Source: an uncultured Clostridia bacterium (GTDB lineage Bacteria > Bacillota > Clostridia > Christensenellales > Borkfalkiaceae). From it: 56,614 nucleotides of DNA. Below are positions 1 to 6,688 of the stretch, one piece after another. The stretch covers positions 1 to 56,614 of the forward strand of contig CANRGR010000003.1 in NCBI GenBank assembly GCA_947630245.1. Reading direction: 5' to 3'. Position numbers and translations under genes: made by a program. Under the pieces are notes generated by a model. The model was not told the DNA's origin, ran no database searches, and was given only the letters and a program-made list of their open reading frames with translations. Each line of letters begins with the position of its first letter. The stretch's first letter is position 1.

Positions 1-186
1 CTGTTGACTTACCTTGTTAAGGAAATTCAACTCAATCCAAATTGGGAGAGCAAATCCCCGCTGAAATACATAGAATTTAACTTTCCTATCTATCGTAATG
101 GGGAGGAGGTCAGAAAATTTATGTGTGAAAGCGATTCCAATGTCGAGACACTCGTTTTGCTTTCCCGTTGCGGTGCGACAAGATAA
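1..186 (+). CDS. Partial or spurious ORF at window edge
   Basis: The frame is open from the first base to TAA at 184-186, so it could be the 3' end of a gene that starts outside the window. Its codons are more AT-rich than those of its neighbours and no family is recognised. Inside it, GGGGAGGAGG (about 100-109) precedes an in-frame ATG at 121, so the translated unit may instead be a 21-residue peptide (121-186) starting MCESD. The next gene starts at 208. Whether any of this is translated is uncertain. Confidence 0.25.
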   Translation: MLTYLVKEIQLNPNWESKSPLKYIEFNFPIYRNGEEVRKFMCESDSNVETLVLLSRCGATR

Positions 187-207
187 CGCGGCGAGAGGGA
201 GAATGGA

Positions 208-564
208 ATGGGAGATCTGCAAGACAGCGCTATGCGTCCCGTCGCATTTTACGGGAACGGAAAGATTACGGACAGCGCTATGCGTCCCGTCGCATTTTAC
301 GGCGGCGGCAGGATTATGGACAGCTGTATGCGTCCCGTCGCATTTTACGGCGGCGGCAGGATCACGGACAGCTGTATGCGTCCCGTCGCATTTTACGGCG
401 GCGGCAGGATCACGGACAGCTGTATGCGCCCTGTCGCATATTACGGGAACGGAAAGATTTCGGACAGTTGCATGCGACCCATCGGATACTTTCACGGGGA
501 GGAGGAAGGCGCGCTCATTGCGGCGCTTCTCATGCTCCTTCCCGGGTTCGGACTGATCGGTTGA
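208..564 (+). CDS. Small protein of six 16-residue repeats with hydrophobic C-terminus (beta-flower-like)
   Basis: The 118-residue product has six near-identical 16-residue units of the form DSxMRPVxxYGxGxI (residues 6 to about 101), then a short acidic stretch and a hydrophobic end rich in A, L and G. Three reading frames stay open because the unit is 48 bp. This frame is chosen because differences between copies are mostly silent third-position changes (CGT/CGC/CGA for Arg, CCC/CCT for Pro, ATT/ATC for Ile, TGT/TGC for Cys) and because GAGAGGGA at 193-200 is well spaced from the ATG. Repeats of the D-S-x-x-R-x-[IV]-G type followed by a hydrophobic tail resemble bacterial 'beta-flower' proteins of unknown function. 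That resemblance is from memory and not verified. Each unit probably forms short beta strands. Confidence 0.55.
   Translation: MGDLQDSAMRPVAFYGNGKITDSAMRPVAFYGGGRIMDSCMRPVAFYGGGRITDSCMRPVAFYGGGRITDSCMRPVAYYGNGKISDSCMRPIGYFHGEEEGALIAALLMLLPGFGLIG
223..510 (+). repeat. Six direct 48-bp tandem repeats, in frame
   Basis: Six consecutive 48-bp units start with GACAGC or GACAGT. Units 3 and 4 are identical. Units 2 and 3 differ at a few bases. Unit 5 differs more, and unit 6 is the most diverged and leads into the C-terminal tail. The units lie entirely inside the coding region at 208-564. There are no unique spacers, so this is not a CRISPR array. It can expand or contract by slippage or recombination without a frameshift. 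Confidence 0.9.
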
Positions 565-597
565 TTGCGGAAAAATCAAAAACGGGAGGAACAAAAC

Positions 598-939
598 ATG
601 CCTTTTATCGACAACAAAATCACGCTCCGTCTCACGGAGGAACAGAAGGAACGGATCAAATCGCGGCTCGGGAAGGCGGTCTCCGTCCTGCACAAGGGGG
701 AGAGCTATCTCATGGTCGGCATCGACGACGGCTACGATCTCTACTTTGCGGGCAAAAAGCTCGAACAGGGGGCGTATGTCTCCGTCAGCCTGTTCGGGAA
801 GGCGTCCGCTTCGGACTATGAAACCATGACGGGAGAAATCTGCCGCATTCTGGGCGAAGAGCTCGGCATTCCGGGGAGCGCGGTCTACGTCACCTATCAC
901 GGGCTCGCGGATTGGGGCTGGAACGGATCGAATTTCTGA
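598..939 (+). CDS. Macrophage migration inhibitory factor (MIF)-family tautomerase
   Basis: This 113-residue protein belongs to the MIF/phenylpyruvate tautomerase branch of the tautomerase superfamily. Members are homotrimers that use the amino-terminal proline exposed after removal of Met. The product starts M-P-F, giving Pro at position 2 as expected. It keeps the family pattern of K in 'NKITLRL', a central 'YLMVGIDDG' strand, 'YFAG' and the C-terminal 'WGWNGSNF'. The start is ATG 598 because GGGAGG (584-589) precedes it at good spacing; an upstream in-frame ATG at 565 has no ribosome site. The bacterial substrate is unknown; keto-enol tautomerisation of phenylpyruvate-like acids is what the family does. 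No signal peptide is seen. It follows the repeat gene by 33 bases and may be co-transcribed with it. Confidence 0.85.
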   Translation: MPFIDNKITLRLTEEQKERIKSRLGKAVSVLHKGESYLMVGIDDGYDLYFAGKKLEQGAYVSVSLFGKASASDYETMTGEICRILGEELGIPGSAVYVTYHGLADWGWNGSNF

Positions 940-959
940 GAAAATTTTGCCCGATCCGC

Positions 960-988
960 TTGAAAGTTTCTTCGCGTGGGTATATAAT
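960..988 (+). promoter_or_regulatory. Sigma-A type promoter for ferritin
   Basis: TTGAAA (960-965) and TATAAT (983-988) with a 17-base spacer, 28 bases before the ferritin start. No iron or peroxide regulator box was recognised by eye. Confidence 0.85.
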
Positions 989-1016
989 ATCGTAAGAAAT
1001 CAAAGGAGATGATATG

Positions 1017-1535
1017 ATGCTCGACAAAAAAATCGCAGAAATGCTCAACGATCAGATCAACAAGGAGCTCTACTCCGCCTACCTCTACCTCGACTTTGCA
1101 AATTATTATGCGGACGAGGGACTCGACGGGTTTGCGCATTGGTATGAAGTGCAGGCGCAGGAGGAGCGCGATCATGCCATGATGCTCCGCCGTTACCTCA
1201 TCAACAACGGTCACCGCGTGACGTTCGGGGTGATCGCAAAGCCCGACAAGACGTTTGAAAATCATCTTGCGCCCCTCGAAGCGGGGCTCGCGCACGAACA
1301 GTACGTCACTTCCCTCATCACCGACATCTACCATGTCGCCTTCGAGAAGAAGGACTACCGCACGATGCAGTTCCTCGATTGGTTCATCAAGGAGCAGGGC
1401 GAGGAGGAGACCAACGCCGACGACATGATCAAGAAGATGAAACTCTTCGGCGCGGACGCAAAGGGACTTTATGCGCTCAACCAGGAGCTCGCGGGACGGG
1501 TCTACGCGCCCTCCGCAACGGGTCCCGCCATGTAA
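1017..1535 (+). CDS. ftnA: Ferritin (non-heme, bacterial Ftn type)
   Basis: This 172-residue four-helix ferritin oxidises Fe(II) at a diiron site and stores the mineral inside a 24-subunit shell in the cytoplasm. Visible markers are 'NDQINKELYSAYLYL' with the helix-A glutamate, 'EVQAQEERDHAMML' supplying the E and ExxH ligands of helix B, and 'IKEQGEEETNADDM' in helix D. Two ATGs are adjacent (1014 and 1017). AGGAG at 1004-1008 gives the better spacing to 1017. The length matches Ftn rather than Dps or bacterioferritin, and no heme-binding Met is evident. It has its own promoter and terminator, so it is monocistronic. It fits with the flavodiiron protein and rubrerythrin elsewhere in the window as protection against oxygen and free iron. 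Confidence 0.93.
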   Translation: MLDKKIAEMLNDQINKELYSAYLYLDFANYYADEGLDGFAHWYEVQAQEERDHAMMLRRYLINNGHRVTFGVIAKPDKTFENHLAPLEAGLAHEQYVTSLITDIYHVAFEKKDYRTMQFLDWFIKEQGEEETNADDMIKKMKLFGADAKGLYALNQELAGRVYAPSATGPAM

Positions 1536-1555
1536 ACGCATCAAAAAGAGAAGAA

Positions 1556-1595
1556 GCCGCGCGCGGGCAAGGTGCCCGCGCGCGGCGCATTTTTT
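1556..1595 (+). terminator. Rho-independent terminator after ferritin
   Basis: A perfect 14-base stem (1556-1569 with 1573-1586) closes a 3-base loop AGG and is followed by GCA and a T run at 1590-1595. The same stem sequence recurs at 2364-2394. Confidence 0.92.
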
Positions 1596-1675
1596 GTCTC
1601 AATTCCTCTCTTCCCGATCAATCGTCTGCCGATTACCGTTCTTCCGGAAGGAATCCGCTTTATTCTTAAATTCCC

Positions 1676-1704
1676 TTGACAAATAAAAATTCTTTTTGTA
1701 TAAT
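1676..1704 (+). promoter_or_regulatory. Consensus sigma-A promoter
   Basis: TTGACA (1676-1681) and TATAAT (1699-1704) are both perfect hexamers, separated by 17 bases, just upstream of the lipoprotein at 1728. Confidence 0.92.
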
Positions 1705-1727
1705 AATGTCAAAAAAAGGAGATGGAT

Positions 1728-2348
1728 ATGAAACGGAAATTTTTTGTGTTGCCGCTCGTTGGCATCATGGCTGCGGCGTGCATTGCCGGGCTGGCGGGGT
1801 GCGGCTCCAATGGAGTCAAATTCGAAGCGAACGGAATCGACAAGGTGATCGAGGCGGTCAAGGCGCACAACTATTCGGTGCGGGATGACAGCGACACGGA
1901 AGCCGTCATCCATGTGACGGATCAGGTGATTGCAAGGGACAAAAAGACGATCTCCCGCTACTACGGAACGGTTTTGCTCCGTTATAGCGAGGAGGGATAT
2001 TCTTACGTCGGAGTTTACAGCTATTACCGGGAGACGGGAATGGCCGGGGGAATCCCCATGAGCAGCGAATTGAAGGTGAACACTCTTGACGAGGTCTACG
2101 AAAAACAGGGCTATACTGCCGTTATTTTGCGGGATTGGCAATATGACGAGGCGACGAAGAGCTATACCTGCGGAAACGATACCCTTCGGATCAACGGCGC
2201 GTCCGTTGTTGTGGAGTGCGAATCGGAGATCTCCGAAAGCGGAAAGCAAACTGTGGAATTTTTCGATTTCGGCGTGACGACTTGCGAGATTCCCGGGACG
2301 GTGCGCAATTTCATGGTAAAGAACGACGGTTATAAAGAGACAAAGTGA
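1728..2348 (+). CDS. Lipoprotein of unknown function
   Basis: The 206-residue product has a type II signal peptide: basic start MKRKF, a hydrophobic stretch and lipobox LAGC, so it should be lipidated and held outside the cytoplasmic membrane. The mature part is charged and rich in Tyr and Gly, with 'YRETGMAGGIPMSS' and 'CEIPGTVRNF'. No family is recognised. The start at 1728 is preferred over ATG 1722 because AGGAG (1717-1721) directly abuts 1722 and is 6 bases from 1728. A perfect promoter is present and a terminator-like hairpin follows, so it is a single-gene unit. Confidence 0.85.
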   Translation: MKRKFFVLPLVGIMAAACIAGLAGCGSNGVKFEANGIDKVIEAVKAHNYSVRDDSDTEAVIHVTDQVIARDKKTISRYYGTVLLRYSEEGYSYVGVYSYYRETGMAGGIPMSSELKVNTLDEVYEKQGYTAVILRDWQYDEATKSYTCGNDTLRINGASVVVECESEISESGKQTVEFFDFGVTTCEIPGTVRNFMVKNDGYKETK

Positions 2349-2363
2349 GGGTGTGAGATCGGA

Positions 2364-2401
2364 GCCGCGCGCGGGCAAAGTGCCCGCGCGCGGCGCATTT
2401 T
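2364..2401 (+). terminator. Terminator hairpin, second copy of the 1556 stem
   Basis: The 14-base stem sequence GCCGCGCGCGGGCA (2364-2377), loop AAG, and complement (2381-2394) repeat the ferritin terminator exactly. It ends in GCATTTT and is followed by three short CGCATTTTCGC-type units. The T run is weaker than in the first copy. Confidence 0.75.
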
Positions 2402-2478
2402 CGCCGCATTTTCGCCGCATCGGAGCGAAAGGCAAAAAGCGAATGCGGGGGCGCTTTCGGATTTTACGATATAAAAAC

Positions 2479-2507
2479 TTGCGTTTCTGCCCAAGATATG
2501 GTAAAAT
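2479..2507 (+). promoter_or_regulatory. Promoter of the flavodiiron/rubredoxin operon
   Basis: TTGCGT (2479-2484), a 17-base spacer and TAAAAT (2502-2507), 42 bases before the flavodiiron protein start. Confidence 0.7.
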
Positions 2508-2548
2508 GGGCGCAGAAAAGCCCGAAAGGGCGGAAAGGAGCAACTCTT

Positions 2549-3760
2549 ATGCACAACGTCATTCCCGTTACAAACGATCTGTATTATGTCGGCGGCAGCG
2601 ACCGGCGGCTCTCCCTCTTCGAGAACGTCTATCCCGTGCCGCGCGGTGTATCCTATAATTCCTATCTCCTTCTCGACGAAAAGACCGTCCTCTTCGACAC
2701 GGTCGATCCCGCGGTCTCCGATCTCTATCTCGAAAACGTCGCGCATGCCCTCGGCGGGCGCAAGCTCGACTATCTCGTCGTGCATCACATGGAGCCCGAC
2801 CATTCGGCGACCTTTCTGCGCCTCGTCTCCGCCCATCCGGAGGCGAAGATCGTTTGCAGCGCGAAGGCGGCGCAGATGATGAAGAACTTCTTCCCTTTCG
2901 ACGGCGCCAACGTACAGACCGTCAAGGAGGGGGACGTCCTCTGTGCGGGCGCGCACACGCTGAAATTCATCGCCGCGCCGATGGTGCATTGGCCCGAAGT
3001 TCTCTTCTCCTTCGACGAGACAACGGGGACGCTCTTTTCCGCGGACGCGTTCGGCACGTTCGGCGCGCTCGGGGGAAGCGTCTTTGCGGACGAAGTGCAT
3101 TTCGAGCGCGATTTCCTCGACGACGCCCGCAGATATTACTGTAATATCGTCGGCAAATATGGCGTGCAGGTGCAGTCCGTCCTCCGCAAGGCGGCGGGAC
3201 TTCCCATCGCGATGATCTGCCCGCTGCACGGACCCGTGTGGCGCAAGGATATCGCATGGTTCGTAAAAAAATACGATCTTTGGAGCAGATACGAGCCCGA
3301 GGAGCGGGGCGTCACGGTCTTTTACGGCACCATTCACGGGCATACGGGCAATGCGGCGGACATTCTTGCCGCCGCGATCGCGAAATACGGCGCGGAGGCG
3401 AAGGTATTCGACGTCTCGCAGACGGAACTCTCCGAGCTCGTCGCCGAGGCGTTCCGCCGCTCCCATCTCGTGTTTGCGTCCGCAACGTACAACAACGGGA
3501 TCTTCATCAATATGGAAAAACTGCTCCTCGACCTCGGCGCGCACAACTTCGGAAACCGGGCGTACGCGCTCGTGGAGAACGGTTCGTGGTCGCCGCAGGC
3601 GGGCGCGCGCATGCAGGAGATCGTCTCGCAGTGGAACGGCATGCGGCAGATCGGCGAAAAGACGACGATCCTTTCCTCCGTGAAGGACGAACAGGCGGCG
3701 GCGCTCGACGCCCTCGGCAGACAGCTTGCGGAGGACGTGCGCGGCGCGGAAGAAAATTGA
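2549..3760 (+). CDS. fprA: Flavodiiron protein (A-type flavoprotein, FprA-like)
   Basis: This 403-residue cytoplasmic protein reduces O2 to water (and in some members NO to N2O), with electrons from rubredoxin. The amino-terminal half is a metallo-beta-lactamase fold with diiron ligands in HxExDH form: H80, E82, D84 and H85 in 'HHMEPDHS'. The carboxy-terminal half is a flavodoxin-like FMN domain beginning near '[12 protein letters not shown]', with a later FMN-loop motif 'ATYNNGIF'. The start is ATG 2549, 8 bases after AAAGGAG; an upstream in-frame ATG at 2498 lies next to the -10 box and is rejected. Rubredoxin follows after 25 bases, so donor and oxidase are co-expressed. The length fits class A without fused domains. 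Confidence 0.95.
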   Translation: MHNVIPVTNDLYYVGGSDRRLSLFENVYPVPRGVSYNSYLLLDEKTVLFDTVDPAVSDLYLENVAHALGGRKLDYLVVHHMEPDHSATFLRLVSAHPEAKIVCSAKAAQMMKNFFPFDGANVQTVKEGDVLCAGAHTLKFIAAPMVHWPEVLFSFDETTGTLFSADAFGTFGALGGSVFADEVHFERDFLDDARRYYCNIVGKYGVQVQSVLRKAAGLPIAMICPLHGPVWRKDIAWFVKKYDLWSRYEPEERGVTVFYGTIHGHTGNAADILAAAIAKYGAEAKVFDVSQTELSELVAEAFRRSHLVFASATYNNGIFINMEKLLLDLGAHNFGNRAYALVENGSWSPQAGARMQEIVSQWNGMRQIGEKTTILSSVKDEQAAALDALGRQLAEDVRGAEEN

Positions 3761-3785
3761 ATCAAATCATAAAAGGAGAAATAGA

Positions 3786-3944
3786 ATGGCAAAGTATATC
3801 TGTAACGTCTGCGGCTATGTGTATGACGAAGAAGCGGGGGATCCCGACAACGGGATCGCTCCCGGCACGAAGTGGGAAGATGTTCCGGACGACTTCACCT
3901 GCCCTCTCTGCGGAGTGGGGAAGGAAGATTTTTCGGCGGAATGA
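3786..3944 (+). CDS. rd: Rubredoxin
   Basis: This 52-residue one-iron electron carrier has ligands C6, C9, C39 and C42, in 'CNVCGYVYD' and '[11 protein letters not shown]', plus the typical '[18 protein letters not shown]' loop. AGGAG lies 7 bases upstream of ATG 3786. It sits directly behind the flavodiiron protein and is the likely electron donor for it; it may also serve the rubrerythrin at 30972. The NAD(P)H:rubredoxin oxidoreductase that would recharge it is not in the window. Confidence 0.96.
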   Translation: MAKYICNVCGYVYDEEAGDPDNGIAPGTKWEDVPDDFTCPLCGVGKEDFSAE

Positions 3945-3951
3945 CCTCACG

Positions 3952-3996
3952 GCAAGGCGCGCCCCTTCCGAAAGTTTCGGAAGGGGCGCGCCTTGC
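3952..3996. terminator. Long perfect inverted repeat after rubredoxin
   Basis: Bases 3952-3973 are complementary to 3975-3996 (22-base arms, one base between, so the real loop is AAGTT-like). It is followed by ATTCTCCC with few Ts. It probably ends the fprA-rubredoxin message as a strong hairpin. Confidence 0.7.
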
Positions 3997-4109
3997 ATTC
4001 TCCCGCGCGGCGGCTTTGTCCCCGCGGCTTTGGGAAGCGGCGCGGAGAGCGCAAAAATTCTTTGGGCAAAATATACAATCTCGCGGGGGAACTTTGTTAT
4101 AATTGCCCA

Positions 4110-4138
4110 TTGAATTTTTTCGTGAAATGATGTAAAAT
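4110..4138 (+). promoter_or_regulatory. Promoter of the orphan sugar ATPase
   Basis: TTGAAT (4110-4115), a 17-base spacer and TAAAAT (4133-4138), 31 bases before the start codon at 4170. Confidence 0.75.
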
Positions 4139-4169
4139 AAACGCAGAAAAACCGATATTGGAGGAAAAT

Positions 4170-5537
4170 ATGTCCGGTCTTTTACTCAAAGGCATCAACA
4201 AGGTTTATCCCGGCGGAAACCAGGCGGTGTTCAACTTCTGCCTCGAAATCAGGGATAAGGAATTCATGGTATTCGTCGGTCCCTCCGGCTGCGGCAAGTC
4301 CACGACGCTCCGCATGATCGCGGGTCTCGAAGAGATCTCTTCCGGCGAACTCTACATCGACGGAAAGCTCGTCAACGACGTCGTCCCGAAGGACAGAGAT
4401 ATCGCGATGGTCTTCCAGAACTACGCGCTCTATCCCCACATGTCCGTCTACGACAACATGGCGTTCGGTCTCAAACTGAGAAAGGTTCCGAAGGAAGTCA
4501 TCGACGAAAAGGTCAAGGCGGCCGCAGAGATCCTCGGCATCACCGATTATCTCTCCCGTAAGCCGAAGGCTTTGTCCGGCGGTCAGCGCCAGCGTGTTGC
4601 GCTCGGCAGAACGATCGTCCGCGAACCCAAAGTATTCCTGCTCGACGAGCCTCTGTCCAACCTGGATGCAAAGCTCCGTGCGCAGATGCGTACCGAGATC
4701 AGTAAGCTCCATGCCCGTCTTGCCACCACCTTCATCTATGTCACGCACGACCAGATCGAGGCAATGACGATGGGTACCCGTATCGTTGTCATGAAAGACG
4801 GTTTCATGCAGCAGGTCGATACGCCCCAGAACCTTTACGACTATCCCATCAACCTCTTCGTTGCGGGCTTCATCGGCACCCCCCAGATGAACTTCTTCAA
4901 GGGCGCGACGATCACGCAGGAAGGCGGCAGAGTGTTTGTCAACTTCATCGGGAACAACAGAATCGTCCTTCCCAAGACGGTTGTCTCCAAGATCAAGAAC
5001 CTCGACGAGTATGTCAATACCGGTAAATTGGTTACGCTCGGCGTCCGTCCCGAAGATATCCATCAGGACGACCTGTTCATCTCGAACTCCCCCGAGACCG
5101 TCGTCAAGGCGCGCATCGAAGTCATCGAAAAACTCGGCGCCGAGATGCAGATCTACTGCGAGCTCGACTATCAGAACGACAAGAACACCATCGTCGACAG
5201 CACTTCCCAGATGATCGCGAAGATCAGCTCCCGTGCGGTTGTCAGCCTCGGCGAGATCGTGGAACTTGCCTTCGACGCAAAGCACATCCACCTCTTCGAC
5301 GGTTACACCGAAGCGACGATGCTCGAAAGAGACGAGCACTATGACGTCATTCCCGAGAACGCGGAAGGCGCGGCGTTCGTTCCTCCCACACCTCAGGAGA
5401 TGCAGGCTCAGATCGACGCGGCGAGAGTCGTCACGAAAGAGATGAAGAAGCAGGCGAAGCGCGACGAAAAGATGGCGAAGAAGAAGGCTCAGGCAGAAGC
5501 GGAGACGGGCGCTTCCGAAGAACCGAAGGACGAATAA
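4170..5537 (+). CDS. msmK: Sugar ABC transporter ATP-binding protein (MsmK/UgpC/MalK type)
   Basis: This 455-residue ATPase belongs to the carbohydrate uptake class 1 family. The nucleotide domain has Walker A 'GPSGCGKST', Q-loop 'VFQNYALYPHM', signature 'LSGGQRQRVALGR', Walker B 'VFLLDEPLSNLD' and the H-loop 'THDQIEA'. A TOBE-type regulatory part follows, and then a family-untypical C-terminal tail of about 50 residues rich in Lys, Glu and Ala (from about 'MQAQIDAARV'). The start is ATG 4170, 5 bases after GGAGG; ATG 4158 lacks spacing. No permease or sugar-binding protein is nearby and it has its own promoter and terminator. As is known for MsmK in streptococci, one ATPase may therefore energise several sugar importers encoded elsewhere (inference). 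Confidence 0.92.
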   Translation: MSGLLLKGINKVYPGGNQAVFNFCLEIRDKEFMVFVGPSGCGKSTTLRMIAGLEEISSGELYIDGKLVNDVVPKDRDIAMVFQNYALYPHMSVYDNMAFGLKLRKVPKEVIDEKVKAAAEILGITDYLSRKPKALSGGQRQRVALGRTIVREPKVFLLDEPLSNLDAKLRAQMRTEISKLHARLATTFIYVTHDQIEAMTMGTRIVVMKDGFMQQVDTPQNLYDYPINLFVAGFIGTPQMNFFKGATITQEGGRVFVNFIGNNRIVLPKTVVSKIKNLDEYVNTGKLVTLGVRPEDIHQDDLFISNSPETVVKARIEVIEKLGAEMQIYCELDYQNDKNTIVDSTSQMIAKISSRAVVSLGEIVELAFDAKHIHLFDGYTEATMLERDEHYDVIPENAEGAAFVPPTPQEMQAQIDAARVVTKEMKKQAKRDEKMAKKKAQAEAETGASEEPKDE

Positions 5538-5552
5538 TCAACCGACATTACC

Positions 5553-5590
5553 AAAGAGCACTTGCGCGCGCGTAAGTGCTCTTTGCTTTG
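5553..5590 (+). terminator. Rho-independent terminator after msmK
   Basis: AAAGAGCACTT (5553-5563) pairs with AAGTGCTCTTT (5574-5584) around a GCGCGCGCGT loop; CTTTGCTTTG follows. Confidence 0.85.
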
Positions 5591-5643
5591 TCTGCGGGAG
5601 ACGCTTGGTGCGCCGCCGTTCTTTTTTGCGTAACTCAAAACGG

Positions 5644-5672
5644 TTGACAAATCCCCCGAAAAAGGATATGAT
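5644..5672 (+). promoter_or_regulatory. Promoter of the metal exporter
   Basis: TTGACA (5644-5649), a 17-base spacer and TATGAT (5667-5672), 27 bases before the start at 5699. Confidence 0.85.
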
Positions 5673-5698
5673 ATAGCGGATCGTTCCGGGAGGAGAAT

Positions 5699-6667
5699 AT
5701 GCGCGAAGTTTTGCTCGATTCATTATTCGATACGCTGAAACTGTTGCCGTTTCTGCTCCTTTTGTATGTCTTGATCGAACTTTTGGAACACAAGACCGCG
5801 ATGGGACGTCCGAGCAGGGCGCTCTCGGGGAAGTTCGCCCCCCTCATCGGCAGCGCGACGGGGCTCGTCCCGATGTGCGGCTTCTCCGTGATGGCGTCCA
5901 AGCTCTACGAACGGAAGTTCCTCACGATCGGCACGCTGTTTTCGGTGTTTATCGCCACGAGCGACGAGGCGCTTCTCGTCCTTCTTCTCTCCGCGCCCTG
6001 GAAAGACACGTCTCTTTTTGTGGACGTTCTGATCATGTGCGCCGTCAAACTTGTGTTCGGCGCGGGCGTCGGATATCTTCTCGACCTTCTTGCAAAGAAA
6101 CTGCGGGGGACGGCGTTCACCCTCTGCCCGCAGGACGCGACGCCGCACGGACATCTGCACGGGCATGCACACGGGAAGAAAGCGCATGAAAAAGGGCATG
6201 AGGAAGCGCACGGCGACGGGGAGAGCGAAGAGCCGCATGCCTGCGAGCACAGGCATGAGAGCAAGCTCACGCTCTATCTGTTTTCTCCTCTTCTGCATGC
6301 GCTGGAAGTTTCCGCCGCCGTCTTTTTGTTCAACCTTGCCTTCGGCGGACTGCTCGAATGGATCGGAACGGAGAAGGTCGTCGGATTTCTGGCGGGGAAA
6401 GGTTATTGGTATCAACCGCTCATCGCATGTTTTGTGGGAATGATCCCGAACTGTGCGTCGAGCGTCGTTCTTGCCGAAGTGTATGCGGCGGGCGGGATCG
6501 CCTTCGGAAGCTGCCTCGGCGGACTTGTCACAAACGCGGGACTGGGCGTGCTCGTCCTCTTCCGCAATCTGAAAGCGTGGAAACGCAATCTTGCCGTTCT
6601 TGCGGGGACGTTCGTCCTCGGCATCGCCGTGGCGTATGCGGTGAATGCGTTTGCACTTCTGATCTGA
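5699..6667 (+). CDS. Putative 10-TM metal exporter (ArsP_2 / putative manganese transporter family) with His-rich loop
   Basis: The 322-residue polytopic membrane protein has two hydrophobic halves joined by a hydrophilic loop (about residues 145-190). The loop is loaded with His, Asp and Glu, including 'HGHLHGHAHGKKAHEKGHE' and a Cys in 'HACEHRHE'. The first half has 'GLVPMCGFSVMASKLYERK' and the second 'GMIPNCASSVVLAEVY', an internal repeat typical of the two-fold ArsP-like permeases. Family assignment is by pattern memory. The His-rich loop suggests binding of Zn, Co, Ni or Mn; the substrate cannot be read from the sequence. Ribosome site GGGAGGAG lies before ATG 5699. It may lead a short operon with the two downstream genes, as the next gene starts 21 bases after its stop. 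Confidence 0.75.
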   Translation: MREVLLDSLFDTLKLLPFLLLLYVLIELLEHKTAMGRPSRALSGKFAPLIGSATGLVPMCGFSVMASKLYERKFLTIGTLFSVFIATSDEALLVLLLSAPWKDTSLFVDVLIMCAVKLVFGAGVGYLLDLLAKKLRGTAFTLCPQDATPHGHLHGHAHGKKAHEKGHEEAHGDGESEEPHACEHRHESKLTLYLFSPLLHALEVSAAVFLFNLAFGGLLEWIGTEKVVGFLAGKGYWYQPLIACFVGMIPNCASSVVLAEVYAAGGIAFGSCLGGLVTNAGLGVLVLFRNLKAWKRNLAVLAGTFVLGIAVAYAVNAFALLI

Positions 6668-6688
6668 TTTCATCACGGGAGGATTTTC

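Noticed and set aside
223-510. CRISPR-like array
   Set aside because: Contiguous repeats without spacers, inside a coding frame, no cas genes.
98-821. Two other reading frames open through the 48-bp repeats
   Set aside because: Open only because the unit is a multiple of three; silent-site pattern and ribosome site support the 208-564 frame.
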